A stretch of DNA of 64,000 nucleotides from Ananas comosus (lineage: Eukaryota; Streptophyta; Magnoliopsida; Poales; Bromeliaceae). The notes under the pieces were generated by a model that worked only from the letters and a program-made list of their open reading frames with translations, made no database searches and was not told the DNA's origin. This document shows positions 1 to 13,300 of the stretch, piece after piece. Location: the NCBI RefSeq assembly GCF_001540865.1, contig NC_033626.1, forward strand, positions 13,050,065-13,114,064, in the 5' to 3' direction. The position numbers were made by a program, and so were the translations under genes. Each line of letters starts with the position of its first letter. Positions within the stretch are counted from its first letter, which is position 1.

Positions 1-30
1 TACGTATTACTGACAACTGTTCTATAACAG

Positions 31-1164
31 CTCTCAGCGACAAAATTTATCTATTTGAAGGTGACATTGGTACCTCAAGGTAGGATTTAGTCTGGGTACT
101 AAGTGGTATATGTGCAGGATTCTTTTGCAATACATACTGTTTGTTTAGTCTTTCTTTTGTCTAATTTTATAATATTCACAGGATGATTGATTTGGAATTA
201 TAATATCTGTACTAGAGAATTCACTTATTGAAATTCTTCTAATGTTTATTTTCGTTTTTGTAGTAAAATTAAGCTGGTAAATGATCTGTTAGAGGGCATT
301 CATCTAGTTGCCTCGGTGGAAGCAATGTTCCTTGGCGTTCGAGCTGGAATTCATCCCTTGATTCTCTATGATATAATATCAAATGCTGCTGGAAGCTCAA
401 GGTGATAGAACTGGGTTAACACGCATGTTTCTTATAACAAATTTTTTTTTTTTCCAAATCTTCTCACTATCTAAGGAATTACTTTTAAAGCACTGATATT
501 TAAATTCAATATCACATTATAGTGCAATTTATGCCTTTATGCTGTCTGTTGTCCTTTGATAGCATTAGGATGTTTTGCCATCTCCTGTACTGTGGGAAGA
601 AATTAATCATGTGAAATTGAATCTTTAACTTTCCTGAGGTTTTTCACTTTACCAGCTAAATTAGTGTACTAGCTTATTAAATAATACCTTTGTACGTTGT
701 ATGAAAATGACTTGTACATCTTCAGGATCTTCGTGGAGCTTGTTCCAAAACTATTGACTAATGATAGCTCTCTTGTGAAATTTTTGAGCGCCTTGGTGAA
801 AAATGCGGTAAGGTCATAATCCATGTTGCATTGATAATATTGCCGTATGAAATTTCTACAAAACCTTCAGTGATGCTTAATCATTTACATACCTCATGCT
901 CTTTTCTTCTTTTTACTTTTTTTTCCCTTCAAACAAATAGACATATGTGATGGGCATGGCTAAAGCAGTCACATTCCCTCTACCACTTCTAGCTGTGGCA
1001 TATCAGCAGTTAATACATGGTATTCAACAAATATAACAATGTTTCATTCAGTAGGCGGTACCTAAATTTTCTTATTTATATTTCAGTTCCTTTATGCTTT
1101 CTTGTACTTATTTTCAGGTTGTTCAATGAAAATTGGAGATGAATTTTCCACTTCACCGGTGAAG
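31..1164 (+). other. Coding segment: C-terminal half of first HIBADH-like domain (exons 1-5 in window)
   Basis: Exons at 31-79, 264-401, 726-807, 941-1019 and 1118-1164. They encode the helical NAD-binding-11-type C-terminal half of a beta-hydroxyacid dehydrogenase. The family catalytic lysine is expected in the KIKLVNDLLEGIHL segment at the start of the second exon, and it is present. The AGIHPLILYDIISNAAG motif follows. The third exon (FVELVPKLLTND) is less conserved than its partner in the second domain. Exon lengths are 49, 138, 82, 79 and 47 nt, identical to exons 12-16. Confidence 0.88.
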
Positions 1165-4100
1165 GTATAGTTGGTGTTCTTTAAGTAGGCTTTTGAACTT
1201 TTACGCTATAGTCTGTTTGTGATCAAAAGAATCTTGTTTTCCAGTTCGAAGCTGGTTCTTTTATGTGCTTGTGACAACTTTAAGGCACAGGTCTGGGAAC
1301 AAATGTTTGGAGTGAATATAAGAGACATGGCCAATCAACCATCTTATGATGCTTGCAAGTTGGCAGATCAACTTGCTACTCCATTAAAAATTGTGAACAG
1401 AGTTGGGTTTATTGGCCTTGGAGCTATGGGCTTTGGCATGGCTGCACATCTGCTAAGATCAGGCTTCTCGATTGCTGCTTATGATGTAAGATTATTATGG
1501 CCATAAAGTTAGTTTTTCTGTTAACAAATGTTTCAGTTTTGCCTAGTTTGTACGTGCAATTATACATCATTAACATACTTGATTTGAACATAATTTGCTA
1601 CTTCCATTTGTTATGTTAAATGTTGTTTTTTTGCCTTCCCTATGTCATATGTGGTTTGTTGTTCTTTGACATATGTAGGTTTATCAGCCAACGCTGGCCA
1701 AGTTTGCTTACTTAGGTGGCAAAATAGGGTCCTCTCCTGAGGAAGTTTCTAGAGGTACTCTATAGTTTAGAAGTACAGAAGAAAAAGAAACTCCCTGTTC
1801 CAAAAAAGCTATTTTCTTTCCATTTAAAATTTTTCATCAATTTTGTGGAAATCTAGTAATACAGTCTCAAGTAAAATACTGCCAAGTACTCTCATTATGG
1901 TGCTTGAAAAGAAATTTTCCTTTTTACTCTTAATATATGCTACAATAATCACTCAGTGATTGTTTCTACTACAGTATGATATAATACATTGATTAATTCT
2001 AGAAGCTCTATGGAATTTAATCTTATGGTACTTACAAATCAATTGATAGCTTATCCCAAGTATTTACTTACGGCTGCGTCGACCATGCTGCTTCCTGGGC
2101 ATGCATGTTGCATGTTCTTGGTGTACTGCTCCTCTTTCTAAAACACTTGGTCATTTTTTGTGATTGAGTCTTTGTTTCTTAGGATAGCTATATCCATGAT
2201 TATCAGTCATTCATCCTAGTAAAGCATTACAAACATTAATTTGAGCATGCTTCCAGATGTAGAAGTGCTAATTGTCATGGTTGCAACTGAAGCTCAAGCT
2301 GAAAGTGTTTTATATGGGGATGCTGGTTCAGTGCCAGGTTACTAACTTCGTCTTTAGTGCTAGCTGTTAAATTTGTTAAAATAGTTTATCAATCAGTATC
2401 CGTACTTTAACAGTGTCTTCAATAATTGTCTGGTATTTGTTTCAGCTCTTTCCCCTGGAGCAACCGTTATTCTTTCTTCTACAGTCTCACCTGGATTTAT
2501 TACTCGTCTTGAACAAAGATTGAAAGGTAAGACTTCATTCAATCAAGTACTCATCAAAAGCGAATTTCTCTGCTTATTCTCGTATCTTCCTCTTTCTGTA
2601 CCTATATTTCCTTTTGTTATCTTCCTATTGCTCTATATTACCTTTTTATACTATAGACCTTGCTTATTAGATTTGGCAAACTGTCAAACTCACTATTTTT
2701 CTAGGCTTTAAGCTGTGACAAGATCGCTTTTAACTTTTCCAGCTTTACTGCATTATCCGAAATAAATTACAATCAGTTATCCCTAACATTACCCGGCTAG
2801 CCCTTATTTCTATTACTACCAATAAAAAATTGCTCTTATAAACTGGTAGAATATCTAATAAAATGAACCTATAAACCAGGAAAGGTGAGAGAGGATATAA
2901 TGAAAAAGGGGAAGGCAAGTTAAAGCATGATAAATGTCATGGTTTCAAGTTTCAGATGCAAGGCCAAAATCATCTTTTTTAAGGTTAAATTACAAAAATC
3001 CCCCTTGCACTTTAGCCCCTATCTCAATTACACCCTGCATTAAAAATTGCGTCAATGATTTCCCTGCACTCTGTCTCTGTTTCAAATAGGTCCAACAGTT
3101 TGGGATAATTGGTGAATTAGGTTATAAAATGAGTTGGTATATCAATTTGTTCCACATCTGAAAATTTTTCTAATTTACTAAAATGAGTCGGTATGTCAAT
3201 TTGTTCCACATCTGAAAATCTTTCTAATTTGCAACTCAAAAAACAGATTAAAAAAAATTAGATAAAAGAGATCTCCTATTTTGCTAATACTATCAAAATT
3301 GACAGTTTATTGAATAATTTTATTCAATTTAATATGATTTTATTGCATCAGTTATTACTAACTTCATCTGCCAATTTGTTTTTATAAAGTTTTACACCTG
3401 AATTCAACAATTATCCTAAACTTTTGGACCTATTTGAAAGAACAACATAGTATAGGGCGATAATTGAAGCAATTATGCAGGGGAAAATTGAGACGGGGGC
3501 TGAAGTGCAAGGGAGTTTTTTTTTTTTAAATTTAGCCTTTTTTAAAATCTATAACCAAACCGAAACTCAATACTTATTTTATATAGGGCCTATCTTTTAG
3601 ACTTTGGACTCCCATGAGCATATGATGGGACATTGTCATTATTTTACCACTTCATTACAGGTGAAAGCAAGGATTTGAAATTGGTGGATGCACCAGTATC
3701 CGGTGGTGTAAAAAGAGCAGCAGATGGGACACTAACGGTAAATTTTGAGCCCACATTTTTTTTTTTCTTGAAAAAATTTTGTTAGAAAAGAAAGTATTAG
3801 CACAACTCAAATCTTGCATATGTTATAGACTCAGAAGTATCTTATCTTTCACACCATCCATTCTTTGATAGATAATGACTTCAGGCACTGAAGAAGCTCT
3901 TCAAGTTGCCGGTTCTCTTCTCACCGGTAATGATTTATGTAATTGCTGGTTGGAAAGGACTTGCGTTCGCTGCATTTATAGAAATTCATAAGTTATAAAA
4001 GTTGACTGGTTTTTGTGTATGCAGCACTCAGTGAGAAGCTTTATGTCATTAGAGGGGGATGTGGAGCTGCTAGGTGAGACATGTTTGAGATTGCATGCAT

Positions 4101-7100
4101 GAGGATATTGCCATGTATTTGCAGCTTGATTTTCTTGCAAAATTATGTACAATTAATTGGATACAAATCTGTCTATCGTGAGTCCGCGATAGATAGTTAA
4201 CTTCCCAATTCCCATGATACACATTAGCTCCAAGTATTTATTCATCCTGTGCATGTCTAACCAGTTCTGTAAAGATGGTCAATCAGCTGCTTGCTGGAGT
4301 TCATATAGCTGCTGCAGCAGAAGCAATGGCATTTGGAGCTCGACTAAGTATACAAGCCAGAGTACTGTATGAAATCATTCAACATGCAAGAGGCTATTCC
4401 TGGTCAGTTTCTTTGTGTTTTTTTTTTCCAGTTGTATGTTATTTTGGGTAAATGATGGCCAATTTTAACCAAATACACTTACTTCCCTGCAAATTCTTTT
4501 TTGCCTTTTTACTTTATCTGCGGCAGACTCAATGAGCACAAGTGAAAAATATGATCACAAGTTCTGCCATAATAAGCAGGCAATCATTTTTTGTTCTATG
4601 CAATCTTTGCATGTTCTTTTTCGCCGAGTATACTTGAGCACCACGATAAGCATTGAGGAACTTTATGTTCAGGATTTATTGTTGTATTTACCGATTGTAT
4701 CTCGTGTTGAAGTGATGTTTGTTTGTACTGCAGAAGCTTAAACTATATAATTTCAATTGAAATGCTGCCATATGCAATCAACTTTTCACTAAGGTATTCC
4801 AACAAACACTTTTGACCAATATCAGCAAAGATACATTTCTTTCCTCGTTGATTGATTCACCCCAATGGGCTGGTCAAGCGGGAGCATATGACTAAGCTAA
4901 AATTCTCGCACAAATGATGGAAACATCCATATCCCCCCCCTCTCTCTCTCTCTCTCTGTGATTTCATATCATTGATCTTGTTTTATTCCCTTGGAACTAG
5001 CATTATAGTCTTGAAGAAGCAGTCCGTAGAAGAAGAGATGGCTCTGCTTCACAGTATGTTGTCTTCTATCGATATAGATGAACATTGCTTTGATGCATAT
5101 CAAGTTCTTTAAGGATTTTTTTTCAAGAGATATTTAAGATGCTCTGCAGAACTCTTTTCTTCTTCCATGCAATGTTGCTATAAAGATATGCTTTTAATTA
5201 ATATTATTATATTAAAACTCAGAAAAGTTGCATAGTGAACCCATACTTCATTGCAGGATGTTTGGAAATCGTGTACCACACATGTTAGATGATGATTATA
5301 CACCCTACTCTGCAGTGGATATTTTTGTCAAAGATCTTGTATGAACTACCGATTCCATATACTCTGCTTCTTTGCAATGCAGCGTTAAAGTAGATGAGAC
5401 CAGATTTTCTGATACTCTTTTTTCTTTTCCAGGGTATTGTTTGTAATGAAAGCTCCAACTTGAGTATCCCACTGCATGTTACAACCATTGCTCATCAATT
5501 ATTTCTTGCAGGTCCTGTTAAATCAATGAAGCTCCTCAATTTTTTATTATTTATTTTATCCTTGAATATACCATCTTGATTGAAATGAGCATCATAACTT
5601 GGATCCTTTTTCCCATATGTTGGTTGCGAGTATTGGAAAACTTCGTATCGTTTACTTTTAGACCAGTGATTATGTAAATTAACTCCTTCTCAATTGGAGT
5701 TTTTGTATTATTTGGAATCATTAGGAATCTAAATGAAGTATCAATTTCTTGTTTCTCACAACTGTGCACACATTTTACTCTATTAGAACTGATTATCTTA
5801 ATTATTTCTGGATGCCATTATTGAACAGCCTCTGCTTCTGGATGGGGGCGATATGATGATGCTGCGGTTGTGAAGGTATATTTATTTTGTAAGAATAATC
5901 CCAATTTTACGTGGTTAAATTTAGAAATCTCTCCTTGTAACATTGAATATTGTAACCGATGAAGCAAGGATTTAAATACCGTGGCACGGGATCGTGCCAG
6001 AAACTTGCCGGCACGATACAGCACGATGCGTGCCGAGCCATGCCGATGCATGCTGGTCACAAAAAATACATGTGTGCCGACACATAACGGCATGAAATAT
6101 CTATTTTCTTTGGCAACAAAATATTCTAATTGTTTAATATGCATCTTTATCAATTCTTTTGAACTTTATTGAAAAAATTACTTACTAATTTAAATAATAC
6201 AAGGTCTTGAGCTGTGCTATCGGCACAGGGGCTGTATCATGCCAATATCTTGTTGGCACGATACGACACGGTGGATACAGCCCGTGCCGATGGGCATTTA
6301 AATTCTTGCGATGAAGTATATTTTGTAAGTACAATCCTAATTTGGCTCAAGAATTATACTTGGTTGGGATCTCAAAACCCTAGATTAGGTCTAGGCATAT
6401 GGTATGGTGGCTCAGGCAGTCATTTTTCGTAATGATAAATGGAGATGGAGGTACGCAATAAGCTTATGGACGCTGAATTTGTAGATTTAAGTAGAAAGTC
6501 AAAAAGGTGACACAGATTTAAAAGGAGAAGGCAACATAAAAGACTAGATAGGATGATATGCGAACAATAGAAGTGATAAAATAATATAAAGAAAAGAAAA
6601 CAATAAAACTTGTCCTTGAACAATGAACACTTGGGTGTTTTACCTTTTCTAGCAAAGTAAGTATGCCCAACAATTCTCGACTGTTTGGGAAACATTTGAG
6701 ACTCTCCTTGTTTCTCTTCCCAGGAAGATCACATTCACTGCAAATTCTTTTGTACAAGGATTTAAGTGCTGGCACGGGGTCATGCTGAAAACTTGCCGGC
6801 ACAGTGCATGCCGGGCTGTGCCGATTAATGCTAGTCACAAAAAATGTGTGCCGACACGTAATTGTATGAAATATTTATTTTCTTTAGCAACAAAATTTGT
6901 AATTATTTATTATGTAGTTTTATCAGATCTTTTGAACTTTATTGAGAAAATTACTTTCTAATTTCAAGAATAAAGGGTTTTGAGTTGTGTCATTGGCACG
7001 GAGACTATATCGTACTGATATCTTGTTGTATGATACGGTACGTTGGATACGGCCCGTGCTGATGGGCACTTTAATCCTTGCTTCTATATTGCTTGCACTA

Positions 7101-8883
7101 ATAGGATGTTAGAAATGAAATCAAATGTCTAGTGCAAAAAAAGAGTAACTAGAAGTTAGTAACTAGAAGTTGCATTGACACAACTAACAATTGGGCGTCC
7201 CATCAAAAGGTTGCTATTGTATGTTATCTCACTATCAGTCTTACCTATAATGTGTATTTTTCTTATGTTTCTGCAGGTTTATGAGATTACTGGTGTCAAA
7301 GTTGAAGGAAAACCACCAGTTCTTAGTAAAGAAGATGTCTTAAGTTCTCTTCCTCCTGAATGGCCAGAGAATCCAATGGAAGATCTTCACATTTTGAAAT
7401 TCCAAAATAGTTCAAAGGTTTTGATAGTGTTAGATGATGATCCAACTGGAACTCAAACTGTCCATGACATAGAAGTACTAACAGAATGGTAGTCTATGTG
7501 GTTAATTTTTTTTGTTTGTTTTAAATTTGTTGGTTACCACATGCTGTGCTATACATTCTGCTGAAAGTGATTTTCTTCCTCCATGTGATTCTTGACTAAT
7601 TTATGTGGTTCAAACTTCATTTTGGTCAAAACATTTATTTGGTCTGACAACAAGATTTTTTCATGCAGGAGTATTGAGACTCTAGTAGAGCAGTTTAAAA
7701 GAAGGCCTGTGTGCTTTTTCATTCTAACTAATTCGCGATCACTGAATGCTGACAAGGTAGAGAATTTACAATTACTAAACAGTAATAAATCTTTCTCTAG
7801 AAGTCCCTTAAAGGAAAATATTTTGTTCTACTGCTCTTATCGACTGTTTGTAGCTCTTATCTGGAATCTAACACATTGTATAGTGATTATATAATCCATG
7901 GAATAAGTTTCTTATCACATAAACATTGTTAAGTTCTGACTGTTTTACAGGCAGTCTTGTTGACAAAAGACATCTGTAGAAATATAGAAGCTGCAGCTAG
8001 AACAGTAAGTGATATTAGTTATACCGTAGTCTTGCGAGGTGATTCAACTCTTCGTGGGCATTTCCCAGAGGTATTTGTTCTTTTTCCTTTTTTCTTTCCC
8101 TCATTGATGTCTTGTGATTCTATCTCTTCTTTGTGTCGAATTGCCTCTTAAAGGTTTTCACACCTAATTGAAATTCTGTATCTTACGATTTTCAGGAAGC
8201 CGATGCAGTTGTTTCTGTACTAGGTGAGATGGATGCATGGATCATATGTCCATTCTTCTTTCAAGGAGGACGTTACACCATTGATGATATTCACTATGTT
8301 GCGGAGTCTGACAGGTAATCCTGGCTCTGTTTCCAGGGGTTTCTGTTATCCTATTTATCGCTGAAATTTAAAGCTTGGGTTTTCTTCTTCTAGATTAATT
8401 CCTGCTGGCGAGACTGAATTTGCTAAAGATGCTGCCTTTGGTTACAAATCTTCCAATCTCAGAGAGGTATCATTCTGGAGGCCGTTTTATTGTATATGTA
8501 TAAAGTTACAATCATAAAGGTCATGGAGGAATAAGAATGATTACTTGATACTTAGTGGGTTGAAGAAAAAACTAAAGGGCGTATTCCGGCCGACAGTGTC
8601 TCCTCGATTTCTATACAACTTTTGCGCAAGGAAGGACCAGCTGGTGTTTGTGAGCACCTCTCCAGCTTGGAAAAGGTACCCAAGAATATCCTCTTATATA
8701 CAAATATTAAAGCAAAGGCTACTTTAGTGAATATGGTTACTTTGTTACTAAAGGTGGAATCTATGAAAGTAATGCCGTAAAAAACAAATTGGTCCTTTTT
8801 TAAAAAAAATATCTTAAGAAACTGGTGAAACTATTAGTATTGACTAAGCTTTGTGGATCTTTGGATTGTATAATTGACTTGAC

Positions 8884-8914
<31 letters not shown>

Positions 8915-9822
8915 GCTTAAATGTCAAAAGATATCATTTTGTTTTGTATTGCTGCTTAGGTGATAAAAAAAATAGATTAGATAGGCTAGAAAATCTATCT
9001 AGTTCTTTAGTATTACACATATTTATGCACTGTATGCAATGTTTTTCAACAGGGTTCAGTGTGTGTGGTCAATGCTGCGAGTGAAAGAGACATGAATGTA
9101 TTTACAGCAGGAATGATTCAGGTATGCCAAATAGCCGATTGCCTACCTCTAAATTTTATTTACATTGTTAATCTGTTTCTTACGGTAACTTTCTTGGTAG
9201 GCCGAGAAGAAAGGAAAATGCTTTTTATGTCGTACAGCTGCAAGCTTTGTGAGTTCTCGAATAGGCATCAAGCCAAAACCCCCAATGTGCCCCAAAGATC
9301 TTGGCATAGAAAAATGTATCAGTGGTGGCCTCATAGTTGTCGGTTCTTATGTTCCAAAAACAACAAAGCAGGTTCGAATCTCTACTTGTGGCTTGTGTTC
9401 TTCTTTTAATTTCTGACATCAATATATTTTGCTCAGCATAATTGTTCCTTCTGTAGGTCGAAGAACTTAAATCACAATTTGGCCATAACCTGAAAATAAT
9501 AGAGGTGAGTTTTCCTTCTGATTTCTAATAAAAAGCAGGTCATGGTAAACAGACTTGTTAAGATATCCTAGTTGCTTCTTTGCCAATTTGTCTAAAATTT
9601 AGATGGATTTGATCTTAGATTCTTTGACATCTTCATTTTGTATCTTGTTCTCTCATTTCTGACCCTATGCAGGTTTCTGTTGATAAAGTCTCCATGAAGT
9701 CAAACGAGATGAGAGACAAAGAGATCATCCATGCTGCTCAAATTGCAAATGCTTCTATAAAAGCACGGAAAGACACTCTAATAATAACCAGCCGAGAGCT
9801 CATTACTGGAAAATGTCATTTT

Positions 9823-9858
<36 letters not shown>

Positions 9859-10349
9859 AAAGTGCACTAAACCTATAAAGATGTGGCAATTTGAACGTTT
9901 GCCGAGTGATGCCGGTAACTTTAAACAACTAAAACTCGGGTAAGCTAGTGATCCGTTTACTATAGCTTTTTATTATTTTAAATAAAAGATCCATGAGGTT
10001 TATGAGATCTAGTTCAAATTGCCTCGGCTAGCTGCTAAGCTTTCAGCGTTGTAGCTTTTGCTCGATCTTCGTGTCTTCCGAGGCACGAAGGCTATCGTAT
10101 CATCTACACATATATATATATATATATATCNGTAAGATTTTTATTTTCAGCCGTTGATTTTGAGCCCCTTCGTTCACTAGGCAAATGATATCGTAAAATC
10201 ATAAAATTTATTTTCTAGGTACCTCAAATACTCTAGATCAAATTTAACGGAGCCGATCGACGATTCGAAAGTCGCAACATCGAAAACGAGCTGGAAGCAC
10301 GGAAGGCTCCGTGCTTCCGATAGCATAGTAGCCTCACTCTATATATATT

Positions 10350-10383
<34 letters not shown>

Positions 10384-13300
10384 TAATTGAATGTGCCGAT
10401 GAAAACTTAAAGTATCATTCAAATTATTGAGTCTTTGCTCTATATGAATATAACCATTTCAGTGGTTCAAAAATGGAGGAAAACATAATTAATACAATTC
10501 TGAGAAATATCAGGATATAGAATGAACAAAATGATCTTGATAGTAAATATTAAAAACCCTAGCATATTTTGGTCATTATGGAAAATTAGACAATTAGCAA
10601 GAAGGTATCTGCAAGAAGTAAGATTACGGAATGCAAGTTGTACATGATAAAGGCAAAAAAGGGATACAAGAGGACAAAATAAAGTTATTCTGACAGCACT
10701 CTTATTCTTTTAGGATGCCAAGTAACATACTTTTGCCTTGTAGAAATGAGTAGTTGGATAGTAATATAGTAAAGGTCAAATCCAATCCAATAAGTCAATC
10801 AGCCGAAGCTCGATAAAAAGGGTGTGGAAAGGAAATTGGAATGATTTGTGTTTCTTCAGATTCAATCTAATTAACCAATAAATTGATACAGTTTCAATTT
10901 TTACAAGCTGCTTTATCAACTGCTTAGGTTGGGCACACAGTATTTGGTGTCCGAGATTTTTTCGACTAAATATTGTGCACCTTGATCTCAAATAATATGT
11001 ATTATGTGGCTTGAGCTTCAATTGTTCATTTGAACTTGTGCTGGAGATTACACAATATACCTAAATTGGAGTAAGTTGTGTTTCTGCTAGCTTTTTCTAA
11101 TTAGGACCCCTTACTAGTTTGTAGAATCTAATTTGTTCCTTCCATATCTGTTTATTTTTTAGAATCATTTGCAATCAGCATTTTAGTGAGCTCTTGCTCC
11201 TTTACATCTTTTCGTAACTATTGACAATCATAGTTTACGCATGACTTAAAATGGAAAAAGGTAAAAGACAATATTATCTGTTGTGCAATTTCACCATTTC
11301 TTTTGTTCCTGACCATATTTTATGATAGTTGTTAGTATTTTTCGGCTTTCCTATTTCTATGTGGGAATGTGTGATGCTTTTTTTTGGTCCTAATTTGGTG
11401 TCTTCCAAGTAAATATATATATAGAAAACTATGGTCTTCTTTCATGGATTCTTAGTTTTAGTCACTATTTCCATGGTCCAAAGCTCTTATTACTATTTTC
11501 TTTTATTGCGCAGCTCCTGAAGAAAGTCTGGAGATTAATTATAAAGTCAGTTCTGCTTTGGTTGACATTGTTAGAAGCATTGACTCCCGACCGCGTTATA
11601 TCATTGCCAAGGTACTCAAACAAATGCAAAACAACATCTTTCCTTGTCATCAGCTTTCTAAATATACCCTTAGTACCTAGTTAACAGTTAGTTGCTAGCA
11701 AGGAAGCCTAGACCTCAACCACTATAAAAAGAAATTACTCTCTGGTGGACTTTCTTAATATTAGGTCATGGCTCTGTGGCAGAACACTTTGATTAGTTAA
11801 GTGAAGAAAAATCATATGTAAAGTGTAGCGTATCATTATTGAGTGTTCTATCTGTTTCTCTATCTCTCAAATGCAGTAACTAGTAAATTGTAAGACAAAC
11901 TTGGGACTCAGTCTAGCCAGCTAAGTTTCCAAGAATATCAACCTTCGAGTTTTTATGCTAAACATTTTTATTTATTTGTTGCTTTTATTCTGAAGAGATA
12001 AACCAGCTATGAAGTGTTTTACTAATTAATGAAGCGTCAACTGCAAGCAGGTTGAGAATAGAATACCAAATTGGGTTAGATCGCTTTTTCATTTATACTT
12101 TTGTGTTTTTACAAATACAATTTCCCTAGTATTGTTTTATTCCTGTTGTAAAGCTTTCATAATCATGAAACTATCTATGACAGACTATAGCTTAACAAGT
12201 AGATAAAATGAACATCTGAATTTTTGGGTGTTTTAACTATGTTTCGGTACAGGGTGGAATAACTTCATCCGATCTTGCTACTAAAGCTCTAGAAGCTCGG
12301 TGTGCTAAGGTAATTGGACAAGCATTAGCTGGTGTACCGTTGTGGCTGCTAGGTCCAGAAAGCAAACATCCTGGTCTTCCGTATATTGTTTTTCCTGGTG
12401 ATTATATTTCTTTAGTGTTTTTGGTAAAAGAGATTACTCCTCGAGCTTTTATTTTTTCAGTTCAACCAATGTTTTTCTTGCCTTGTAATAGGTAATGTTG
12501 GTGATAATTTTGCTCTGGCAAATGTAGTAAAAAATTGGGCTCGGCCTCCTAGAAGCTCAACAAAAGAACTACTACTTGTAAATTCTTTATGATGTTTGTT
12601 TTTTTCTTTTTTTTTCTCCCTTTTTGCGTTAATCTTGTTTGGCTAAGACGCTTGTTCTCATGTAGAATGCAGAGAAGGGTGGATATGCTATTGGTGCATT
12701 CAATGTCTACAACATTGAAGGTATTGAAGCAGTTGTTTCGGCTGCAGAAGCTGAAAATAGTCCTGCTATCTTGCAGGTGTGCTGGTTATGGCTTATACTA
12801 ATTTATTAGAAAAATACAAAATCCTATTGTCTAAAGAAATTAATTGAGGACCTTAGCTTTCTCATTGGTGGCTAATTCTTTTTAGCTCTGATTAGATTTA
12901 CAAGTTTCTTTGTCATTCCAACTAGTCTTGAGCATACCATAGCATGCCTTGACCTTATTTCCTAGTATTTCAGACTGAAATTTATGGAATATGTCTGCAT
13001 GGTTTAGTTTGATATTCTGTACGTTACTACCTTTGTTTTTTCCACCCTGAGAAAGAAAAAGCTATTATAGTTTTGCTTATATATTTTCTCACAGAATTTT
13101 GTTAAGAATGTATCAAAATTTATTACCATTGGAAGATCTGTTGAGGGGGATTCATTACGATTGTTTGTAATCTATTTTATTGCAAAAGATAAAACATTAG
13201 GAGCATAATATCATCATCAGGAAGATAGTTGGTTTATGGACTTCGGTTTCTGAATCGATTGAGTTTTGATTTCCAGGTTCATCCAGGTGCTCTAAAGCAG

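Larger units (their letters stand above)
7277..12577 (+). other. Coding segment: DUF1537 / four-carbon acid sugar kinase-like domain (exons 17-29)
   Basis: Exons at 7277-7488, 7669-7756, 7951-8070, 8196-8314, 8394-8466, 8556-8675, 9053-9121, 9201-9371, 9457-9504, 9673-9814, 11514-11611, 12253-12397 and 12492-12577. The N-terminal DDDPTGTQTVHD motif (7435-7470) and LRGDSTLRGHFPEE are hallmarks of the DUF1537 sugar-binding half. The GGITSSDLATKAL and VIGQALAGVPLW segments (12253-12340) are the nucleotide-binding half. In bacteria, stand-alone members phosphorylate four-carbon sugar acids such as threonate and erythronate. The same activity here is inference. The intron 9815-11513 is expanded by repeats and contains the N at 10131. 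Confidence 0.9.
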
